DNA of 29,296 nucleotides from a virus, in the IMG/VR virus record IMGVR_UViG_3300037502_002832, positions 1-29,296 of that record; one strand, 5' to 3'. A program made the translations under genes and the position numbers. The notes under the pieces were generated by a model. That model ran no database searches and was not told the origin of the DNA. It worked only from the letters and a program-made list of their open reading frames with translations. Shown one piece after another: positions 28,283-29,296 of the stretch; positions within the stretch are counted from its first letter, which is position 1; each line of letters starts with the position of its first letter.

Positions 28283-28795
28283 TTACCACCAAAACCATAC
28301 AAACATTTTACCCTCAGCAAACGGATCAACAATTTCTTTTTTAAAGTGTTCCCTACAATATTCTTCTGTATAAGGTATCAATTTTAATAATTTATTCTTT
28401 TCGAAAATGGTCATAAATCCATTTTCATCTACATCGTCAGGCAATACGGTCGTCCATTCCTTCATTCCTTTTCTCTGATAACCGACTTCTTCAACAAATA
28501 CTCCAACCTCTGTTGCTTCATAAGTTTCGAATGGATAGTCAAAAGGAAACATAATTTTCTCATCTGTTTTTAGTGAAATGAAATGCATACCATTCTCATC
28601 CGTCATTGTCCATTTGTAATTATTAAGATCTAAACCTCTTTTAATAAATGTATTTTCCCAATCAATATATCGTTCTTTTCGTTCAATTATTTTATCACCT
28701 AAAAATTGTTTAGCTTTTTCAGCGGCAATACCTTCGAACACATGAAATTCATCACTGTTATTGACAATTTTGTATAGATAAATGTCTAACCCCAT
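28283..28795 (-). CDS. Conserved-looking phage protein (170 aa)
   Basis: Begins MGLDIYLYKI and contains VGYQRKGMKEW, a pair of blocks I associate with a phage and plasmid family of unknown function that starts MGLDxYL and carries a YQRK motif. The C-terminus is aromatic (KMFVWFWW). AAAGGAGCG precedes ATG 28795. No catalytic residues can be named. Confidence 0.75.
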   Translation of the reverse strand: MGLDIYLYKIVNNSDEFHVFEGIAAEKAKQFLGDKIIERKERYIDWENTFIKRGLDLNNYKWTMTDENGMHFISLKTDEKIMFPFDYPFETYEATEVGVFVEEVGYQRKGMKEWTTVLPDDVDENGFMTIFEKNKLLKLIPYTEEYCREHFKKEIVDPFAEGKMFVWFWW

Positions 28796-28825
28796 TTTCT
28801 ACGCTCCTTTTATATTTTTATAAAC

Positions 28826-28860
28826 ACCCGACACATAATCCTTTTGAAAATGCATCGGGC
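28826..28860. other. Hairpin in the leader of the 170-residue gene
   Basis: ACCCGACACAT (28826-28836) and ATGCATCGGGC (28850-28860) can form an 11-bp RNA stem on the minus strand, counting G-U pairs, with a 13-nt loop. It lies between the stop of the upstream gene and ATG 28795. It could end the upstream transcript, although no long T run follows, or protect the mRNA. Confidence 0.5.
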
Positions 28861-28904
28861 GTAATTAATGTGTTTTATATTTTGAATTACTTAAAAGTAG
28901 ATTT

Positions 28905-29087
28905 TTAAACAATTTCCCTTTTTATTACCTCTTTTACTACCACTGTTTTTATACCGTTGTTTTTTGATCGTTCATTTTGTTGTAATTTTCTCGCAGTCTC
29001 AACATTTTCAAATTGATCTGAACAACCTAAAAGCTCACCATCTTTTATATATGTGACCCTATATCAAACAACTTCTTCTAATAGCAT
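28905..29087 (-). pseudogene. Small gene interrupted by an in-frame TGA at codon 8
   Basis: ATG 29087 follows GGAGGGTG and reads MLLEEVV before TGA (29066-29064). The frame goes on with YRVTYIKDGELLGCSDQFEN to TAA 28905, 60 codons in all, with clear coding character. TGA may replace TGG (Trp). The start overlaps the end of the preceding zinc gene region. Confidence 0.5.
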
Positions 29088-29289
29088 TTATAACACCCTC
29101 CTTACTTCTACATAATCATCACATTCAGAACAGTAAGCTGTATCAGCATCAATTTCTGTTTCGTCACATTCACGAAACTTACGCAAGGAAGCCCCTGCCT
29201 TTAGGCACGGGGAGGAATTGCACCTTACGCAAGTTCCGCCACCCCCTTTCCATAAGCATATCCGTCAAATCGCTGAATGACTTGGACAT
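29088..29289 (-). pseudogene. Zinc-ribbon gene interrupted by a 46-bp insertion
   Basis: Removing exactly 46 bp restores one frame of 51 residues: MSKSFSDLTDMLMERGWRNL, RKFRECDETEIDADTAY and CSECDDYVEVRRVL, a zinc-ribbon-like microprotein. With the insert, the frame from ATG 29289 ends at TAA about 36 codons later. The intact 3' part still provides the ribosome site of the next gene. Confidence 0.65.
29178..29233 (+). mobile_element. 46-bp insertion with IS200/IS605-end-like hairpin and 10-bp direct repeats
   Basis: CTTACGCAAG at 29178-29187 is repeated at 29224-29233. Between them lie 36 bp containing GCCCCTGCC-TTTA-GGCACGGGG, the hairpin typical of IS200/IS605 right ends and TnpB guide-RNA scaffolds, followed by AGGAATTGCAC. 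There is no tnpA or tnpB. Known IS200/IS605 transposition makes no target duplication, so the 10-bp repeat is unusual. Confidence 0.6.
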
Positions 29290-29296
29290 ATCTATA

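Noticed and set aside
11518-29087. Reassignment of TAA or TGA to an amino acid in this genome
   Set aside because: Most intact genes end at TAA or TGA in the expected place (for example ligase, tdk, methyltransferases), so the in-frame stops are better explained by mutation or error.
1-29296. tRNA or rRNA genes
   Set aside because: I saw no cloverleaf with a GTTC-type T-arm and CCA end, and no rRNA-like sequence.

Overview
The window is about 70% A+T and almost entirely coded on the minus strand, as tightly spaced short genes, many with strong AGGAGG-type ribosome sites and stop/start overlaps. It looks like a stretch of a temperate phage or prophage of a low-GC Bacillaceae host. The best clue is a three-gene cluster (15250-18698) that matches the order and sizes of yopP-yopQ-yopR of Bacillus phage SPbeta: an active-looking tyrosine recombinase, a DndB/DGQHR-like protein, and a recombinase-fold protein that has lost catalytic residues. 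A YpiB homologue and a type II thymidine kinase also point to Bacillaceae. No structural, packaging, lysis or tRNA genes were found here.

Region 1 (1-2716) is the most striking part. It holds a compact type V-F CRISPR-Cas locus on the minus strand: promoters at 2692-2577, a tracrRNA whose core closely resembles that of Acidibacillus Cas12f1 (about 2511-2328), an array of eight 29-bp repeats and seven spacers (2191-1699), and a 455-residue Cas12f1 (1638-271) with complete RuvC residues and zinc finger. There is no cas1, cas2 or cas4. Every spacer can be read as an open coding fragment, and one encodes a Walker A motif, which fits targeting of rival phages or plasmids. A 30-bp promoter-bearing sequence is present in near-identical copies on either side of the module.

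Region 2 (2717-14022) is a long leftward early-type gene array: ATP-dependent DNA ligase, Dam-like adenine methylase, two tandem paralogues, a YpiB homologue, thymidine kinase, many small zinc-ribbon or membrane microproteins, and two or three broken genes. Many intercistronic gaps carry the same small hairpin, ATAAAA-N6-TTTTAT, just upstream of the ribosome site.

Region 3 (14023-15250) is the only part with rightward features: two candidate small RNAs with terminators and a Cro/CI-type repressor gene preceded by repeated GAACAT/ATGTTC half-sites. Region 4 (15250-18874) is the YopPQR-like lysogeny and recombination module with a 56-residue leader gene. Region 5 (18978-29296) begins at a terminator and holds an HD-type (SpoT-like) gene split by a frameshift, two beta-class DNA methyltransferases, a SLOG-family protein, a nucleotidyltransferase, a BRO-type antirepressor, a GIY-YIG-like gene cut by an in-frame TAA, and many microproteins. 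At the right edge a 51-residue zinc-ribbon gene is interrupted by exactly 46 bp that carry an IS200/IS605 end-like hairpin flanked by 10-bp direct repeats.

Several genes (11518, 12583, 19012, 26142, 28905, 29088) are each broken by a single stop, shift or insertion while the sequence on both sides still reads as protein. This suggests a decaying prophage or uncorrected sequence errors; recoding is less likely. Function assignments rest on motifs read by eye, and no database search was possible.
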